A stretch of DNA of 64,000 bases from Brevinema_A sp051649245 (GTDB lineage Bacteria > Spirochaetota > Brevinematia > Brevinematales > Brevinemataceae). The stretch is taken from NCBI GenBank assembly GCA_051649245.1, contig JBOFGS010000018.1, forward strand, positions 102,616 through 166,615. The letters are read 5' to 3'. The translations under genes and the position numbers were made by a program. Below are positions 8,543-17,832 of the stretch, one piece after another (the first letter of the stretch is position 1; each line of letters starts with the position of its first letter). Below the pieces are notes generated by a model. The model did no database searches. It worked only from the letters and a program-made list of their open reading frames with translations, and was not told the DNA's origin.

Positions 8543-10273
8543 TTAGTTAATTTTTGTATCAGCACCAAGATCAAAATGAAGATCAGAGTAGTTACTGTTT
8601 AATGCTACAGAAATAGGCAATAATTTAGACACAGATCCCATTAATTGACGTGGTCCAGGCGATGTGAAGGCATCTGTTTCTGACCATTCGGATCTTCTCT
8701 CATCAAAGAATTTAAATGCAGGAGAATCTAATTTAACAAGAGCCTTTTCGATAACAAATTCATCTTGACCATGACGACGTTCTATATTGAGAAGTCCTGT
8801 AAGAGGTACTGCTTGAGCTATTCCACCGTTTTGTAGGTCTGTGATAGAAGCCATATAACCTGTATGCCCTCCAAGTGCTAACGACCCTGCAACAAGACCT
8901 AGATTTAAACAATAAGCAGCATCAAATAATGTTGGAGCACCACAACGTCCTTCATATCCAAAGAAATGATTTAAGGCAGCAAATTTATAAGAAGCAAATT
9001 TAGAGTTTGAAGGAGTAGAGTTTTGCATTTTTTTGATTAAAGGAGCAACCATTTCAATAACTAAGGTTTCTGTTGGAATTTGAGATAACGGTAGATTTCC
9101 ATGAGAATCTCTATCTAATAATAACATACTTTGGATACTGGTTGGTAATTGGTGATATAATTCAACGGTGTTAGGTTGTAATTTAGCAAGAATAAATTCC
9201 CGTTTTTGAGCTAGTTCCATGGTTGCAAATTTTTCCATATTATGACCAATGATTTCATCCATTTCTTTTAACATAGAACGCATTTCTGGAATAAATTCAA
9301 TGAACCCTTCCGGAATAAGAACTAAACCATGATTGATACCTTTTTCCGCACGTTTTTTGATTATTTCTGCAATATTAGTGATGACTTGAGATAAGGACAT
9401 TTTCTTTTCAAGAACTTCTTCAGAAATAATAGTGTATGCTGGGCGTGTTTGGAGTGCTGTTTCAAGAGCAACATGACTTGCCGCACGACCCATGATTTTG
9501 ACAAAGTGCCAGTATTTAAGAGAAGAAGCCGTATCTTGCAGAATATTTCCTACCATTTCTGCGTATATTTTTGTAGCCGTATCAAAACCAAACGAAATAG
9601 GTAGTAAATCCCCTAATTGAAGATCTCCGTCAATTGTTTTAGGCACACCAACTACAGTAACATTTTGGGGTTGAAGCAATTCAGCTAAAATAGCAGCATT
9701 GGTATTTGAGTCATCACCACCCACCACAATAATAGTATCTATTTTATTTTTTGCAACAACATCTTTTACCATTGCAAATTGTTCTTCAGATTTGATCTTG
9801 GTACGATCAGATCCCATAAAGTCAAATCCACCTGTGTTCAGAATATCATCAGCCATTTTGTCTGTGATTTCAAAGAAGTCGCCGGATAGCAGTCCTTTAG
9901 GGCCTGCTTTTGTAGCAAGTAATGTATTATTTGACCCAAGTGCTTTTTTTACACCTACGACGACATTATGTCCACCGGATGCAGGACCACCTGAAAACAA
10001 AATAGCTACTCTTTTTCCTGACACATTAATAGTACCTTTTGCTTTTAAAATCTTGTTTTCACTTTTTGCAATACTTAATGGAAATGTTTTTGCTACAGCT
10101 GCTGCATCTTTAGATCCAAGGATTTGATTTTGTTTTTCAAAATCGACAGCTTGGATGGTATTGCCATTGATAAAATCTTTGAGTACGGGTACGGGTAATG
10201 AACGGATAAATTGTTCAAATGAAGAGTTATGTTTCTCCATATTTTTGAGATGATTCTTCAAATTGCTCATCAT
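8543..10273 (-). CDS. pfp: Pyrophosphate-dependent 6-phosphofructokinase (long type)
   Basis: This enzyme reversibly phosphorylates fructose 6-phosphate with PPi in glycolysis. The 576 residues match the long PFP type known from spirochaetes and plants. Visible motifs are SGGPASGGHN (94-103), GGDDSNTNA (185-193) and PKTIDGDL (211-218). The second Asp of GGDD is the residue that marks PPi rather than ATP use. MGRAASHVALE follows further on. AAGGAG precedes two consecutive ATGs (10273 and 10270); the second has better spacing. The gene is 31 bases behind accA and probably shares its transcript. Confidence 0.95.
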   Translation of the reverse strand: MMSNLKNHLKNMEKHNSSFEQFIRSLPVPVLKDFINGNTIQAVDFEKQNQILGSKDAAAVAKTFPLSIAKSENKILKAKGTINVSGKRVAILFSGGPASGGHNVVVGVKKALGSNNTLLATKAGPKGLLSGDFFEITDKMADDILNTGGFDFMGSDRTKIKSEEQFAMVKDVVAKNKIDTIIVVGGDDSNTNAAILAELLQPQNVTVVGVPKTIDGDLQLGDLLPISFGFDTATKIYAEMVGNILQDTASSLKYWHFVKIMGRAASHVALETALQTRPAYTIISEEVLEKKMSLSQVITNIAEIIKKRAEKGINHGLVLIPEGFIEFIPEMRSMLKEMDEIIGHNMEKFATMELAQKREFILAKLQPNTVELYHQLPTSIQSMLLLDRDSHGNLPLSQIPTETLVIEMVAPLIKKMQNSTPSNSKFASYKFAALNHFFGYEGRCGAPTLFDAAYCLNLGLVAGSLALGGHTGYMASITDLQNGGIAQAVPLTGLLNIERRHGQDEFVIEKALVKLDSPAFKFFDERRSEWSETDAFTSPGPRQLMGSVSKLLPISVALNSNYSDLHFDLGADTKIN

Positions 10274-10304
10274 ATTCTCCTTAAAAATTCTGAAAGAATG
10301 AAAT

Positions 10305-11246
10305 TTATTCTGATAGGAAATAACCTAGTTTTCGAAAACGATCGTAACGTTCGTTTAGTAATTTATTTGTTGATTTTTTTGAGAGTACGCTTAGGTGATC
10401 AACTAATGATTTTTTTAGAGCATTCATGGTTGTTTGATGATTTCTGTGAGCACCACCAAGGGGTTCACAAATGATATCGTCTACAACACCAAATTTTTTC
10501 AAATATGGAGCTGTATATTTTAAAGCTTCTGCTGCTTGTTGGGCTTTTGAGGAGTCATGCCAAAGAATAGAAGCACAAGATTCCGGTGAAATCACAGAGT
10601 AGATAGAATATTCAAACATAAGAACTTTGTCTGCAACCGCAATTCCAAGAGCCCCACCACTTCCTCCTTCTCCAATAATAACAGAAATAATAGGGACGGA
10701 AATTCCAAAAAATTCCATTAAATTTTTTGCAATCGCTTCACCTTGACCACGTTCTTCAGCACCAATGCCTGGAAATGCCCCAGGTGTGTCTACAAAAGTA
10801 ATAATAGGTTTTTTAAATTTTTCTGCTAATTTTGCTGCACGGAGTGCTTTTCGGTAACCTTCAGGGTTTGGCATTCCAAAATTGCGATATAATCGTGATT
10901 CAATATCAAATCCTTTTTCTTGACCGATAATCATTACTTTTTGATTGTCCAACATTCCCCATCCAGTAATAGTAGAGCCATCATCTCCAAACAAACGATC
11001 CCCATGAAATTCCAAAAAATCAGAAAACATATTCTGTGCATAATCAAGAAAACCTGGTCTGTGATTGTGTCGAGCAACTTGTGTGATTTGCCATGGAGTC
11101 AGATTTTGATATAGAAGAGTCAGTGTTTCGTTATATTTTTTTTCCAACATGCGAATGTTATTATCATTAGGTTCAGAGTCATTTTTTAATTTTTCTAAGG
11201 TCACATCTAATTCTTTTAATTCATGCTCAAAATCAAGATATACCAT
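10305..11246 (-). CDS. accA: Acetyl-CoA carboxylase carboxyltransferase subunit alpha
   Basis: AccA with AccD moves the carboxyl group from biotin to acetyl-CoA to give malonyl-CoA. The start at 11246 (MVYLDFEHEL) follows AAGGA at good spacing; an earlier in-frame ATG at 11300 adds 18 unconserved residues. Family blocks are clear: FLEFHGDRLFGDD, GQEKGFD, NFGMPNPEGYRKALR, FVDTPGAFPGIGAEERGQ and GEGGSGGALGI, then SVISPESCASILW. At 313 residues the length is normal. accB, accC and accD are not in the window. Its partner in the operon is pfp; bioY elsewhere in the window would supply the biotin the complex needs. Confidence 0.96.
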   Translation of the reverse strand: MVYLDFEHELKELDVTLEKLKNDSEPNDNNIRMLEKKYNETLTLLYQNLTPWQITQVARHNHRPGFLDYAQNMFSDFLEFHGDRLFGDDGSTITGWGMLDNQKVMIIGQEKGFDIESRLYRNFGMPNPEGYRKALRAAKLAEKFKKPIITFVDTPGAFPGIGAEERGQGEAIAKNLMEFFGISVPIISVIIGEGGSGGALGIAVADKVLMFEYSIYSVISPESCASILWHDSSKAQQAAEALKYTAPYLKKFGVVDDIICEPLGGAHRNHQTTMNALKKSLVDHLSVLSKKSTNKLLNERYDRFRKLGYFLSE

Positions 11247-11379
11247 TGTATATTTTCCTTTATTTCTTTTGTTACTAAGAACAATAAGAAATTTCATCAT
11301 AAAATTTTACTTAAAATTATACTTTATTATCATAGACTCGTCAAGAGTTTCTTATTATTTTGTATTCTTTTAGGAATAA

Positions 11380-11406
11380 AAAAGAGCTACTTAAGTAGCT
11401 CTTTTT
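11380..11406 (-). terminator. Terminator of the cyclophilin gene
   Basis: AAAGAGCTACTT and AAGTAGCTCTTT form a perfect hairpin with T-runs on both sides, just beyond the cyclophilin stop. Confidence 0.85.
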
Positions 11407-11408
11407 AT

Positions 11409-12008
11409 TTATTGCATGTATACTTTTTTCATAGAAATGCGTTCAATAGGTTTATCCTGAGCATCTGTTTGGAGACTACCAATTTTTTGAACAATATCCA
11501 AACCTTCAATAACTTGACCAAAAACAGCATGTTTATTATCCAACCAAGCTGTAGGAACAAGTGTGATAAAGAATTGAGAACCACCTGTGTTAGGACCTGC
11601 ATTTGCCATAGAAAAAACACCAGCACCAACATGTCTTAATTCTGGATCAAACTCATCTTTGATTGTATAGCCTGGACCACCCATACCTGTACCTGTAGGA
11701 TCTCCTGTTTGGATCATAAAATTTTCAATGACGCGATGAAAAATAATATTGTCATAAAATGATTCTGTTACTAATTTAATAAAGTTACTTGTCGTAATGG
11801 GAGCTTTATCTGCAAATAATTCTCCTTTAATGGTACCAAGTTCTGTTTCTATAATAACTACAGGATTATTAGGATTAATAGGTCTGATGATACCACCTTT
11901 AGTTTTTTCGTTAAGATTTGTGTTTTCGGATTTTGCTTGTCCTTTGTTACAATTAGTCATTGTTACTCCTAATGCCAATAAAATTACTAATATTTTTTTG
12001 TTCATCAT
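11409..12008 (-). CDS. Peptidyl-prolyl cis-trans isomerase, cyclophilin type, lipoprotein
   Basis: This is a 199-residue lipoprotein: the signal peptide ends in a lipobox with Cys at about residue 20 (TMTNC), so the enzyme should be membrane-anchored outside the cytoplasm. The cyclophilin domain covers about residues 45-195, with FHRVIENFMIQTGDPTGTG (Arg and Phe of the active site), GPNTGGSQFFITL and LDNKHAVFGQV all conserved. Its likely role is folding of exported proteins. GAGGAG precedes the first of two ATGs. It has its own promoter, divergent from the PBP gene. Confidence 0.95.
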   Translation of the reverse strand: MMNKKILVILLALGVTMTNCNKGQAKSENTNLNEKTKGGIIRPINPNNPVVIIETELGTIKGELFADKAPITTSNFIKLVTESFYDNIIFHRVIENFMIQTGDPTGTGMGGPGYTIKDEFDPELRHVGAGVFSMANAGPNTGGSQFFITLVPTAWLDNKHAVFGQVIEGLDIVQKIGSLQTDAQDKPIERISMKKVYMQ

Positions 12009-12070
12009 ATCAAAATACTCCTCAAAGTGTATATGAAAATAACTATTTTTACATTGAATTATTGTGTATA

Positions 12071-12099
12071 ATTATAACAATATTCATTTTTTTTTGCAA
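12071..12099 (-). promoter_or_regulatory. Promoter of the cyclophilin gene
   Basis: On the minus strand TTGCAA (12099-12094), 17 bases, then TATAAT (12076-12071). Confidence 0.7.
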
Positions 12100-12108
12100 C
12101 AATTTTAA

Positions 12109-12137
12109 TTGCAAAAATTTTAAAAAACAGTCATAAT
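12109..12137 (+). promoter_or_regulatory. Promoter of the PBP operon
   Basis: TTGCAA (12109-12114), 17 bases, CATAAT (12132-12137), back-to-back with the divergent cyclophilin promoter. Confidence 0.6.
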
Positions 12138-12163
12138 ATATTAAATTTTGGAAAGAGAACATT

Positions 12164-13717
12164 ATGAATCATAAACAACAACGTTATAAATTTATTTCGC
12201 TTGTTATTTTTTTATCATTTAGTGTTGCCTTATTACGATTGTTTCAAACGACTATATTTCCTGATCCACGTCTCCAATTTCAAGAACAACACGGTCACAT
12301 TCGAGGAAATATTTATGATAGAAAAGGTCGGCTTCTTGCTGGAGCATCCACAACAAAAGCGTTGTTTGTCCGACCAAATAAACTTTCATCAGAACTGCGT
12401 ACTTATCTCAAAGAATATTTTCTTTCCTTGGGATCTTTTTCAGAACAAGAATTAAGTAATTTAGATAAAACAAACAAATCTTTTGTATATGTTAAACGTG
12501 ATCTTACTCCATCTGTTGTGGCTCCGATTCAAAAAATAATAGATTTATTGAAAACGGAAAAATATATTTCTAATGATGTGCTGGAATTGTTATCTGAAGA
12601 ATCACGCTTCTATCCTTATCCTTTTTTGAGGCCTATTATTGGATTGCTTGGAAGAGACAAACATGGTCTCTATGGTATGGAATATGCTATTGATAATTAT
12701 CTAAGAAATGGTACTCATGCTACACTTTCTTTAGATGCACAGATTTCTCGAGTAGCATACGAAGAGCTAGATCAAGTTGTCAAAAATTCTCAAGCAGATT
12801 GTGGCAGTGTGGTGGTGATTTCCTTAAGTAACAGGGAAATTTTAAGTTTGGTACAAGTTAATTCAAATCAGCAGCCTACATCTATTTCACATATTTATGA
12901 ACCTGGTTCTGTGATGAAATTGTTTACAGCTGCTTTTGCGATGGAGCAAGGAATTGCATCTACGATTTCACCAAAATTTAATGACGCTCAACCTTACAAA
13001 GTAGGGAATTATACTTTTTCACGACCATTGTACGGTTACATAAACCTTAAAACAATGCTTCAAAAATCTGCAAATGTCGCTTTTGCTCGAATGTCAGAAC
13101 AATTTGGTTCTGATGATTATTATCTATGGTTGACAGAATTGGGATTTGGGAAAAAACCAAATCTCCCACTTACTGGATTGGAACGAGGAATTTTACGTTC
13201 ACCAAAAAATTGGTCTGCTCTTTCTAAACCAATGATGTCTATTGGACAAGAAATTGGTGTAACAACTCTTCAATTAGCGATTGCGGCATCTGTTATTGGG
13301 GGACATGGAGTATATACACCTCCTATTTTATTGACATCATTGAAGGGAACTAACAATCAAGAACTTTTAGAAATAAATAGAACCAGTGAAGAATTACTCC
13401 ATCCTCAAAAGGTCAAAGAACTTCTCTATGCATCTGAAACAGCACTCCAACAAGGAGGTACTGCTGTAGATGCAGCTATTGAAGGAATTAGGATTGCCGG
13501 TAAGACAGGGACAGGTATGATTGCAGGACCTGACGGTTATAGTGTTGGACGAAATAATACTGTTTTTATAGGGATTTTGCCCATAGAAAATCCTTCTTTA
13601 GTTGTTGTGATTGCTGTTCATAATCCAAAAGGCAATCGTCGAAGTGGTGGAGGTATTGCTGCTCCATTGTTTGCAAAAATTGTGAGAAGAATTTTATTAG
13701 TTGAAAAGTATGAATAG
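12164..13717 (+). CDS. Class B penicillin-binding protein (FtsI/PBP2-like transpeptidase)
   Basis: This is a septal or elongation transpeptidase that cross-links peptidoglycan in the periplasm. One N-terminal membrane helix (about 10-28) is followed by a pedestal domain starting at HIRGNIYDRKGRLLAG. The transpeptidase domain has the three catalytic motifs: SVMK at 249-252, SAN at 302-304 and KTGTG at 447-451. At 517 residues it is on the short side and has no PASTA domain. It heads a three-gene operon; the DUF502 gene starts 8 bases after its stop. mraY/mur genes are absent here, so whether it is FtsI or another class B PBP cannot be settled from context. Confidence 0.92.
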   Translation: MNHKQQRYKFISLVIFLSFSVALLRLFQTTIFPDPRLQFQEQHGHIRGNIYDRKGRLLAGASTTKALFVRPNKLSSELRTYLKEYFLSLGSFSEQELSNLDKTNKSFVYVKRDLTPSVVAPIQKIIDLLKTEKYISNDVLELLSEESRFYPYPFLRPIIGLLGRDKHGLYGMEYAIDNYLRNGTHATLSLDAQISRVAYEELDQVVKNSQADCGSVVVISLSNREILSLVQVNSNQQPTSISHIYEPGSVMKLFTAAFAMEQGIASTISPKFNDAQPYKVGNYTFSRPLYGYINLKTMLQKSANVAFARMSEQFGSDDYYLWLTELGFGKKPNLPLTGLERGILRSPKNWSALSKPMMSIGQEIGVTTLQLAIAASVIGGHGVYTPPILLTSLKGTNNQELLEINRTSEELLHPQKVKELLYASETALQQGGTAVDAAIEGIRIAGKTGTGMIAGPDGYSVGRNNTVFIGILPIENPSLVVVIAVHNPKGNRRSGGGIAAPLFAKIVRRILLVEKYE

Positions 13718-13725
13718 GAGGACAA

Positions 13726-15024
13726 ATGAAAAAATCACATATTTTTTCTACATCTTTTAAAGAAGGAATTTTTTTGATTCTACCTGTTGGATTGACATTT
13801 TGGGTGATTAATTGGGGTTGGAACTTTTTAAGAAATTTGGTTCCATCTAATCTCATAAAGATTTTTCCTGAGACTTGGAATCAATTTCCATATTTTAATT
13901 TTATTTTTGATTTTTTATTTTTAGTTGTTGTGCTTTTGTTAATTATTTTTTTCGGAATGATTGCCTCTACAGTACTTGGTAAATTTGTCCATTCTTTAAC
14001 AGAAAAAATCCTCACAAAACCAACAATGATCAGACCAATTTACCAGACATTTAAAAAAGTATCTGAAGTTATTTTTAATAAAAATAATAACGAAGACGAA
14101 CTCTCAAAACGCCTCTCTCAAAGTATTATTGTTCCTTATCCAAATGCTCAAATAAAAAGTATAGGCTTTGTTACAGCAGAAAATGCAGATATATTTTTGG
14201 GACCAGAAAAAGGAAAAGATTGGCTTACTGTATATGTGCCTTCCGCACCCTTAGTATCTGCTGGATTTTTCTTGCTTTGTCGAAAAGATGATACAGATAT
14301 TTGTTTGTTATCATCAGGTCAAGCAATGACCACAATTATTTCCGTAGGTACAAATACTTATGATAGTATTTCATTAAATTCAGAGGCTGCTCCTCCACTA
14401 AAAGAAAAAAATATTATTAAAACATGGTTTTTTAACGGTATGGTGTTTGTTGCCCCTTTTATTGGAACAATTTCTATTTTAACATGGTTTTTTAATTTTC
14501 TATACACAAGTATCAGAAATATCACAACACATTTTCCATATTTTTCCTCAACATTGCCTATAGAATATCAAGAATTGATTTTTAATGTTTTTTTGATGGT
14601 GTTGATGCTTCTAGGAATTATGATTCTTGGTTTCTTAGGAGAGAGTGCGATTGGATTTGGGATACGTAAGATGATTAAGACAACATTAGAATCAATTCCA
14701 ATGCTTAGCTCTGTCTATAAAATTATCAGTAAGATTACAGAAATGTTTTCTCCAGATCCTACTAAACAAAATAAATTTAATCAAGCAGTTTTAGTTCCGT
14801 ATCCTACAGAAAAAACATATGCTGTTGGATTTATTACGGGAAAAGACACCATGCATATCAAACAAGTGGATCAATATCAAGTCCCTGTTTTTATTCCTAC
14901 TACTCCCATTCCTACAACTGGTTGGTTTATATTTGCAAATAAGAAAGATTTAATTTCTTTAAATATGCCTATCGAGAAGGCATTTGCTTTAGTTATTTCT
15001 GCAGGTATTCTTTCTGATGAGTAA
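13726..15024 (+). CDS. Tandem-duplicated DUF502 membrane protein
   Basis: DUF502 proteins are small membrane proteins of unknown function, normally a single unit of about 200 residues. Here 432 residues contain two units. Unit 1 (about 8-215) has ILPVGLTFWVINW, a second hydrophobic span, a RPIYQTFKKV segment, then VPYP...SIGFVT and VYVPSAPLVSAGFF. Unit 2 (about 225-430) repeats the order: VAPFIGTISILTWFFN, a span, IPMLSSVYKIISK, VPYP...AVGFITG and VFIPTTPIPTTGWF. Four membrane spans in total are expected. AGGAGG precedes the ATG. It sits between a PBP and a DUF115 gene. I see no catalytic motif. Confidence 0.82.
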   Translation: MKKSHIFSTSFKEGIFLILPVGLTFWVINWGWNFLRNLVPSNLIKIFPETWNQFPYFNFIFDFLFLVVVLLLIIFFGMIASTVLGKFVHSLTEKILTKPTMIRPIYQTFKKVSEVIFNKNNNEDELSKRLSQSIIVPYPNAQIKSIGFVTAENADIFLGPEKGKDWLTVYVPSAPLVSAGFFLLCRKDDTDICLLSSGQAMTTIISVGTNTYDSISLNSEAAPPLKEKNIIKTWFFNGMVFVAPFIGTISILTWFFNFLYTSIRNITTHFPYFSSTLPIEYQELIFNVFLMVLMLLGIMILGFLGESAIGFGIRKMIKTTLESIPMLSSVYKIISKITEMFSPDPTKQNKFNQAVLVPYPTEKTYAVGFITGKDTMHIKQVDQYQVPVFIPTTPIPTTGWFIFANKKDLISLNMPIEKAFALVISAGILSDE

Positions 15025-15033
15025 TAAGGTCTG

Positions 15034-16746
15034 ATGATGAAGATAGATATTTTCAATAATCAAGACAATACAGTGAATTGTTCGATTACACACAATAATC
15101 GAACAATTCGTTTGCATTCGTCTCGTCCTAAAGCTGAATCCGAAAAAATGTTATCCCAACTCAATCTCAATGCTTCTTATTTTGTTATTGCCGGAATAGG
15201 ATTAGGCTATTTTTTAGAGAGTATACTCAAAAAATCAACCCATCCTTGTATCGTATTTGAACCATTGTCAGATATTTTTGATACAGCGATTCAAATACGT
15301 CCCAATCTACAGCATTTGCTCATGAAACATAATGTCATATTAGTCCGTTCCTTGAAAGATCTTACCACTGTTCTTCAAAATAATAAGGTCAAAGATCTTT
15401 CTTTTATGATGCATCGTCCCTATGTAGATCTTTTTCCAGAGCAAATGTCTGCAATCCAAGAAATTTTAGCTACTACAATACGAAAAAATGAAATTGGAAA
15501 TGCCACATTACTCCGTTTTGGAAAAATTTGGGCGAAAAATATTTTTCGAAATTTGCATCGTTATTTCTCTTCAAGAAAACTTCGTTCTTTTGAAGGTATT
15601 GCTACAGGTAACACAGCTATTGTGATAGGAGCCGGTCCTTCATTAGGAGAAGCGATTCCTTATCTCCAAAAATATCAAGAGCATGCTTATTTAATTGCTT
15701 GTGATACGGCGTTACCGATTCTTGAAACAGTTGATATTGTACCTGATTTTGTGGTGACTGTAGATCCTCAAGAAAAAAATGCCCTTTATCTGCGTTACAG
15801 CAAACATAAAAATCATTTTTTAATTGCTGATCCAGGTGTGCATGATAGTGCATTTGAAAGCTATCAAGATGATCGTATTGTGTTGATGGATTCTCTTTTC
15901 CCTTTTTATCCTTATTTTGAACCATATTGGGGGGCTTCCGGTCTTTTGGCTTCGGGAGGATCAGTTTCTACATCGGCTTTTGATTTTGCTAGGATTATTA
16001 ATGCTTCAAAAATTATCATGGTAGGACAGGATTTGTCTTTTGCTCAAAAAAAGACACATAATAAAGGGAATATATTAACTGAATTTGGATATGTATTGTT
16101 TAATCGTTTGTCGACATATCATACAAAGCATGTTCATACCACTTATCCTTCTCATGCTCAATTTATTAAAGGACGTAGAGAGCATGAAACAGTACTTGTT
16201 GATGCACGATTTATTCTTTTTCGAGATTGGTTTTCAGAAGAAATTACCAAAACCAATATTCCTGTGATTATTGCTGGAATGGATGGAGCTTTTTTAAAAG
16301 GAGCTAGGCATTGCACTATTTCTGAAGCTTTTGAATTTTTATCACACAAAATTCAAAAAAAGATCCCTGAAAGGTTGCCTATCATTGAATATAAAGCCTT
16401 TGAACAACATCTAGAACAAATGTTAATTATTTTAAAACCTATCTTGAGAGAATGTGAATCTTCTTTGATTCAGATTAATATTTCCTATACTCAAAAAAAT
16501 CTTACCAAGGCTCTTTTGGAAACTAATAAGCTCCAAAAAATTCTTGAAGTCAAAAATCATCAGGAAATTACTCAGATTATTTCTATCTCTATCCAATCAG
16601 CAATTCAAAAAGCATTAGAAATATCTGATCATACGAGTGATTTTGAAAAATTAGAAATTATCCATGAAATGTCTCAAGGAATTGTTCAAGGTATTAAGCA
16701 ACTTTATAAAAATATCTCAAAAGCATTATATAAGATAAAAGCATAG
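15034..16746 (+). CDS. DUF115 / Maf-like protein (possible flagellin glycosylation factor)
   Basis: The 570-residue protein has the two halves of the DUF115 family (MptE-like and motility-accessory-factor proteins). The N-terminal Rossmann-like part has VIAGIGLGYFLE (51-62) and VFEP. The core domain starts with AIVIGAGPSLGEA (195-207), followed by ACDTALP, PDFVVTVDPQ and SGGSVSTSAFDFA, then IIMVGQDLSF. In Campylobacter and Helicobacter, Maf proteins take part in attaching nonulosonic acid to flagellin; here that role is only a family inference. AAGG precedes two ATGs at 15034 and 15037. It is the third gene of the PBP operon, and the stop codon lies inside the terminator stem. Confidence 0.8.
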   Translation: MMKIDIFNNQDNTVNCSITHNNRTIRLHSSRPKAESEKMLSQLNLNASYFVIAGIGLGYFLESILKKSTHPCIVFEPLSDIFDTAIQIRPNLQHLLMKHNVILVRSLKDLTTVLQNNKVKDLSFMMHRPYVDLFPEQMSAIQEILATTIRKNEIGNATLLRFGKIWAKNIFRNLHRYFSSRKLRSFEGIATGNTAIVIGAGPSLGEAIPYLQKYQEHAYLIACDTALPILETVDIVPDFVVTVDPQEKNALYLRYSKHKNHFLIADPGVHDSAFESYQDDRIVLMDSLFPFYPYFEPYWGASGLLASGGSVSTSAFDFARIINASKIIMVGQDLSFAQKKTHNKGNILTEFGYVLFNRLSTYHTKHVHTTYPSHAQFIKGRREHETVLVDARFILFRDWFSEEITKTNIPVIIAGMDGAFLKGARHCTISEAFEFLSHKIQKKIPERLPIIEYKAFEQHLEQMLIILKPILRECESSLIQINISYTQKNLTKALLETNKLQKILEVKNHQEITQIISISIQSAIQKALEISDHTSDFEKLEIIHEMSQGIVQGIKQLYKNISKALYKIKA

Positions 16747-16770
16747 AATTTATTCTATGCTTTTATCTTA
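16731..16770. terminator. 18-bp perfect stem terminator overlapping the stop codon
   Basis: TAAGATAAAAGCATAGAA (16731-16748) is perfectly complementary to 16753-16770 across the loop TTTA. The last codons and stop of the DUF115 gene are in the left arm. It serves both converging genes. Confidence 0.75.
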
Positions 16771-16789
16771 TATAATTTAAATATAAAAA

Positions 16790-16819
16790 ACATTTCATTA
16801 AGATACATTTCATTAAGAT
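16790..16819. repeat. 15-bp tandem duplication
   Basis: ACATTTCATTAAGAT occurs twice without a gap (16790-16804, 16805-16819), directly beside the stop codon of the HAD gene. It is probably a slippage duplication. Confidence 0.85.
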
Positions 16820-17704
16820 TTATTCTTGCTCTAAAATGTATTTTTCGATGAAATAAGCAACACCTTCTTCATCATTTGTTAATGTTTGATAAGGAGTGAT
16901 CTCGCGAACTGCTGATTTTGCATTTCCCATAGCGATACCCCATTTGACCGCAGTGAGCATTCCAATATCATTTTTATCATCTCCAAAAGCTACCGTTTCT
17001 GTTAAAGAAATATTAAACATGGTTAATAATTTGGTTAGTGTATGACCTTTATCTGCTTTTTTATGCATAATTTCCAAACAAATATGAAACGTATCGTTTT
17101 TTGTTTTATGGATATTAGGAGCTGTCTGGATGGTATGAATTTGATCTCCAAATCGTTCTTTGAAAAAAGAATCGAGTTCATTTATTTTTTCATCTGGACC
17201 ACTGATAATAAATTTTTGAAATGTTGAATTGTCTAATAAATCAAATTTTTTAAAGATTCCTTTAATTTCTACACGTGCCTCAAATTTTTCTGATTCTTCG
17301 TTCTCTATTTCATAATAATATTCATCATTGCTATAAACAATCGAGTACAAATTTTCTTCCCTGATAATCTTTACAATCTGTTCAGCAGTATTTCGATCAA
17401 TACAAAGTTCAAATTCTCTGATATTTTTTTGTAAATCCCAAATAACAGCTCCATTGTAATTAATCATGTATTTAGGAATATGACATTCTGTTGCATAAGG
17501 GAGTGCCGTTTTAACTCCACGTCCTGTAGCAATAAACACATGACGTCCAGAACTGATCAAATTTTCAATTGCTTTTATTGTTCTTGGGGTACAAATTTGC
17601 TGCTCATTAATTAGTGTGCCATCAATATCGATTGCTACTGCTTTGATTGTGGATGGATCGAAATCTTTCAGTTGTTGGTCTAATATTTTTTTTCTGATTT
17701 CCAT
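16820..17704 (-). CDS. Cof-type HAD-superfamily phosphatase
   Basis: This 294-residue cytoplasmic hydrolase is of the Cof/YidA type (HAD subclass IIB), acting on phosphorylated sugars or cofactors. Motif I is DIDGTLINE (about 26-34), motif II is the Thr of FIATGRG, and the Lys of motif III lies in the ADKGHTL region. Motif IV is FGDDKNDIGML, followed by GIAMGNA. AGGGGA precedes the ATG. It is a single-gene unit between convergent DUF115 and divergent GHL10 genes. The substrate cannot be read from the sequence. Confidence 0.92.
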   Translation of the reverse strand: MEIRKKILDQQLKDFDPSTIKAVAIDIDGTLINEQQICTPRTIKAIENLISSGRHVFIATGRGVKTALPYATECHIPKYMINYNGAVIWDLQKNIREFELCIDRNTAEQIVKIIREENLYSIVYSNDEYYYEIENEESEKFEARVEIKGIFKKFDLLDNSTFQKFIISGPDEKINELDSFFKERFGDQIHTIQTAPNIHKTKNDTFHICLEIMHKKADKGHTLTKLLTMFNISLTETVAFGDDKNDIGMLTAVKWGIAMGNAKSAVREITPYQTLTNDEEGVAYFIEKYILEQE

Positions 17705-17832
17705 GCGATGTCCCCTGTTTTATAATTTTAATAAGTATATCATATTATTGATAAAAATTCAAACTATCAAGTTTTATTTTTTTATTCCGTAATTTGATAC
17801 AGATCAATCTGTCTATTTTTTAGGAGTAACCA

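Noticed and set aside
9699..10127. 142-codon plus-strand ORF inside pfp
   Set aside because: It is the antisense of a fully conserved enzyme and has no ribosome site or conserved motif.
11223..11639. 138-codon plus-strand ORF across the accA-cyclophilin gap
   Set aside because: It runs over the end of the cyclophilin gene, a terminator and the accA start in antisense; it is a shadow.
12138..12163. Shared GGAAAGAGA leader before the PBP and methyltransferase genes as a regulatory element
   Set aside because: The match is short and centred on the ribosome-binding site; two occurrences are not enough.
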